Source: Flavobacteriales bacterium
GTDB lineage: Bacteria; Bacteroidota; Bacteroidia; Flavobacteriales_D; Parvicellaceae
Length of the DNA stretch: 47,438 bases
NCBI GenBank assembly: GCA_018401455.1
Contig: JAGYKU010000018.1
Location: 1 to 47,438, forward strand
Reading direction: 5' to 3'
Positions 45,239 through 47,438 of this stretch are shown piece after piece (the stretch's first letter is position 1; each line of letters begins with the position of its first letter). The position numbers were made by a program, and so were the translations under genes. The notes beneath the pieces are model-generated. The model saw only the letters and a list, made by a program, of their open reading frames with translations. It was not told the DNA's origin and made no database searches.

Positions 45239-47438
45239 TTATTTATCATCTTTTTCAAAAAGTTTTTTGTCTTTATCATCAAGGTTGTTGAATTGAATAT
45301 CTTCTGGAATATCAATATTCGACTTATTCATTGCTTTATTTTCTAACTCAATAATTTCATCAATCAATTGTTGAGCGGTAGTTACCATTTCTGCTTTATC
45401 TTTCCCATCGTAATGATCTACCACACTTTGTAGAGAATGTTTAGCATTAAAATAGTCTTCCACAACCATATAATTTCTGCCTAAAAGAATAATCGCTTTT
45501 GCAATCCAGTAATCATAAGTTGGTTTTTGTTTTACCAACTCCATAATTTGTGTTTCACAAGATTTGTGTTTTGCTTGCAAGAAAAGTATTTCTGCGTAAT
45601 TGTACTTTGCCTCTGCTCCCATAATAGTAGTAGTCATTTTGAAACAAGACTCCAAAGTTAGCAATGCTTCATCGTACATCAACAAAGCCTTTTGAGCAAG
45701 ACCTTTATTCAGAACGGCTTCTACTTTTAGCGCTTCTTCGATATTTGAAATTTTGATGACTTTATCTGCATACTCAATGGTTTTTTGAAAATTGTTGGTA
45801 TGCTTGTAAGCGTGCATTTGAGCAATCTTAGAAACTCTAATATTTTCTTCTTTGGAAGCTACAATTTCTAATTTTGAATAATGCGAAATCGCCAATGGAT
45901 AATTTTTGCTTTCGAAGGCAATAAAAGCACCATATTGCAAAGCTTCTTCATAAAACTGAGTATTCCCTTTTTCAATTACAAAATTGTAATTTTCTAACGC
46001 TTTACTTTTGTCATTTGCATATAGACATTGCGCCAAATAGAAATGTGCTGGAATTATATTACCACCATTAGACACTTCTTTGATGTAAATTTCTGACTTA
46101 TTAATTAAGGTAGGGCAATCACCATTGTCGTAAGCGTATTTCACAGGCTCCCAAAGTGCTGCATCTTTTTCGGAAGGTGACACTTGAATACCTCTCGAAG
46201 CCAACCAATCATAATATCCAGGTAAATTATTTCTACCTTCATAAACTCCTTTGATGGTTTGAATAGATTTTTCATTTTCTACTTTATCATTTGGATAATT
46301 GTCCAAGACATAAAGCGCAAACTTTTCTGCATTATTGTAATCTTTCAAACGCAAGTAAATAAATCCTATATCTGCATTGGCTTTAGCAACATTTGCATTA
46401 CTCGGATATTTTTGAATAAATTCTTTGTAAGTAGCAATTGCCTTGTTGTTTTCATTCAAAATCATGTAAGTGCTGGCTAATTCCAACAAAGAGTTGGTAT
46501 TGTAATTCGAATTTGGATATTTCTCTGCTAAATCTTTAAGCGTTTTTGATTTTCCTAAATTATCTCCCAAAGCACCTTGAGATCTTGCTTTTTGGTAATA
46601 AGCATAAGACATATCTCCTGAGCCATTTGAAATTGACAAGTCGTAATATTCAATAGCATTTTTGTCTTCTCTCAACAAATAATAACAATCTCCTAATCTC
46701 AAATAAGCATCTTGAAGTTTGCTAGGCTCGATTCTGTCTTTAAGAACAATAAAGTTTCGAAATGCAGTAGCACTTTGCTGAATTAAATTGTTGTGTTGGT
46801 TTTGAATTACAGAATTATCCTCCCAGTTTTCGATAACATCAAATGGTGATGATTTCATAAAATAAGCGTAGGCTATACCATAATCAGCATTATAAAACTG
46901 AGGTGTAAGAGCGGCTCCTGGTTCTAGTTTATATAATTCGAATTTTGAAACAGTTTTATCGTAATCTTTCAATTGATAATAGGATTCTGCAATCCAAAAA
47001 ATACTTTCTGCAGCCAATTCTTTATTTACAGTATAAGTTCTTGCCTTTTGGAATGTTTCAATTGCTTCAAGGTACTTTCTGTTGTGAAAGTGTTCGACAG
47101 CCAAATTAAAAGAAATAGATTGATGTGCCATTTTCATTCTATTGTCTTTGTTTTTAATTTTCTCTAAAGATTCTAATGCACTTTTGTAGTTTTTGGTTGT
47201 CATGTATACTTTCAACAAAAACTCATACGCTTCATCTGATTTTTCGTCATTTGGATACGTATTGATATACAATTGAAACGCTTCAATCGCTTCTCCATAA
47301 GGATTGTTGGACAATTCGTAGGCAAGTTTCGCATAGTTATAAAGCGAATTTTTCTTTACATCTGCATCAAAATCCAATTCGCTTGCTGCTTTAAATGCAT
47401 TTCTTGCTTTATCTTTTTCTTTGGTTTGCAAATAACTA
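45239..47438 (-). CDS. Tetratricopeptide-repeat protein, partial (runs off the right edge)
   Basis: At least 732 codons are open, and the frame continues beyond 47438. The TTG at 47429-47431 is therefore only the first possible start codon within the window, and the real start lies outside. The visible part is an almost continuous chain of TPR helices, such as AIEAFQLYINTYPNDEKSDEAYEF, AIATYKEFIQKYPSNANVAKANADIGFIYLRLKDY and YNNAEKFALYVLDNYPND. These resemble the long YbgF/BamD-like periplasmic TPR proteins that Flavobacteriia encode next to barrel proteins. It ends in a charged tail, DKDKKLFEKDDK. The barrel gene follows by 28 bp. Confidence 0.85.
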   Translation of the reverse strand, partial: SYLQTKEKDKARNAFKAASELDFDADVKKNSLYNYAKLAYELSNNPYGEAIEAFQLYINTYPNDEKSDEAYEFLLKVYMTTKNYKSALESLEKIKNKDNRMKMAHQSISFNLAVEHFHNRKYLEAIETFQKARTYTVNKELAAESIFWIAESYYQLKDYDKTVSKFELYKLEPGAALTPQFYNADYGIAYAYFMKSSPFDVIENWEDNSVIQNQHNNLIQQSATAFRNFIVLKDRIEPSKLQDAYLRLGDCYYLLREDKNAIEYYDLSISNGSGDMSYAYYQKARSQGALGDNLGKSKTLKDLAEKYPNSNYNTNSLLELASTYMILNENNKAIATYKEFIQKYPSNANVAKANADIGFIYLRLKDYNNAEKFALYVLDNYPNDKVENEKSIQTIKGVYEGRNNLPGYYDWLASRGIQVSPSEKDAALWEPVKYAYDNGDCPTLINKSEIYIKEVSNGGNIIPAHFYLAQCLYANDKSKALENYNFVIEKGNTQFYEEALQYGAFIAFESKNYPLAISHYSKLEIVASKEENIRVSKIAQMHAYKHTNNFQKTIEYADKVIKISNIEEALKVEAVLNKGLAQKALLMYDEALLTLESCFKMTTTIMGAEAKYNYAEILFLQAKHKSCETQIMELVKQKPTYDYWIAKAIILLGRNYMVVEDYFNAKHSLQSVVDHYDGKDKAEMVTTAQQLIDEIIELENKAMNKSNIDIPEDIQFNNLDDKDKKLFEKDDK

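Noticed and set aside
43642-45315. Longer N-terminus of the barrel protein starting at 45315
   Set aside because: It would overlap the TPR gene by 77 bp and bury the signal peptide that begins at 45210.

Overview
The window comes from an AT-rich Bacteroidota genome, most likely of the order Flavobacteriales. The evidence is the set of families present: two type IX secretion (T9SS) sorting domains (types A and B), an OMP_b-brl_3-type TonB-dependent receptor, a DUF3857/transglutaminase protein, a split transketolase, a DUF2490 outer-membrane protein and an Asn-rich Rho. Promoters of the Bacteroidota type (TTTG, about 19 nt, TAnnTTTG) and A-rich leaders without Shine-Dalgarno sequences agree. 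No rRNA, tRNA, CRISPR array, phage or insertion sequence was found.

Layout. Positions 1-8.1 kb hold the start of an M1-like peptidase, a TonB-dependent receptor, and two minus-strand genes with badly broken frames: a DnaQ exonuclease/GIY-YIG protein and a DUF3857/transglutaminase/TPR protein of about 1,250 codons. 8.3-10.15 kb is a broken T9SS type A secreted protein. 10.3-20 kb is minus-strand and mostly intact: gcvP, an atypical thioredoxin, a beta-helix protein overlapping a class III cyclase-like gene, rho, and a polysaccharide flippase. 20.1-23 kb is a large T9SS type B protein with a small secreted partner. 23.1-28 kb is plus-strand: transketolase N half, a von Willebrand A protein, transketolase C half, then an ECF sigma factor, a candidate anti-sigma protein and a Spy-like periplasmic protein. 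28-34.6 kb holds envelope genes, including a four-base-overlapping operon of two MORN-type proteins around a DUF2490 barrel, and a YceI lipoprotein. 35-37.6 kb is an operon panB, RluA-type pseudouridine synthase, GT4 glycosyltransferase. 37.7-41.1 kb holds an AAA_14/DUF4143 ATPase, two tandem secreted paralogues, a TauE/SafE permease and a thioesterase. 41.15-43.1 kb is gyrB, broken by many small indels. 43.3-47.4 kb is a TPR protein (running off the right edge), an outer-membrane barrel and a small membrane protein.

The most important technical point is that frame-breaking indels are clustered (about 3.5-10.1, 31.6-33.3, 33.5 and 41.5-43.6 kb), while long stretches between are perfectly open. 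Because gyrB is essential and its motifs can be followed through three frames, these clusters most likely reflect uncorrected sequencing or assembly errors rather than gene decay. Broken genes are therefore annotated as single loci with reconstructed limits.

Biologically the window is mainly housekeeping and cell-envelope genes. The loci most worth a second look are the MORN/DUF2490 operon, the cyclase-like/beta-helix pair, the thioredoxin lacking its nucleophilic cysteine, the von Willebrand A gene placed inside the transketolase operon, and the ECF sigma/membrane protein/Spy-like cassette. None of these proves a new system.
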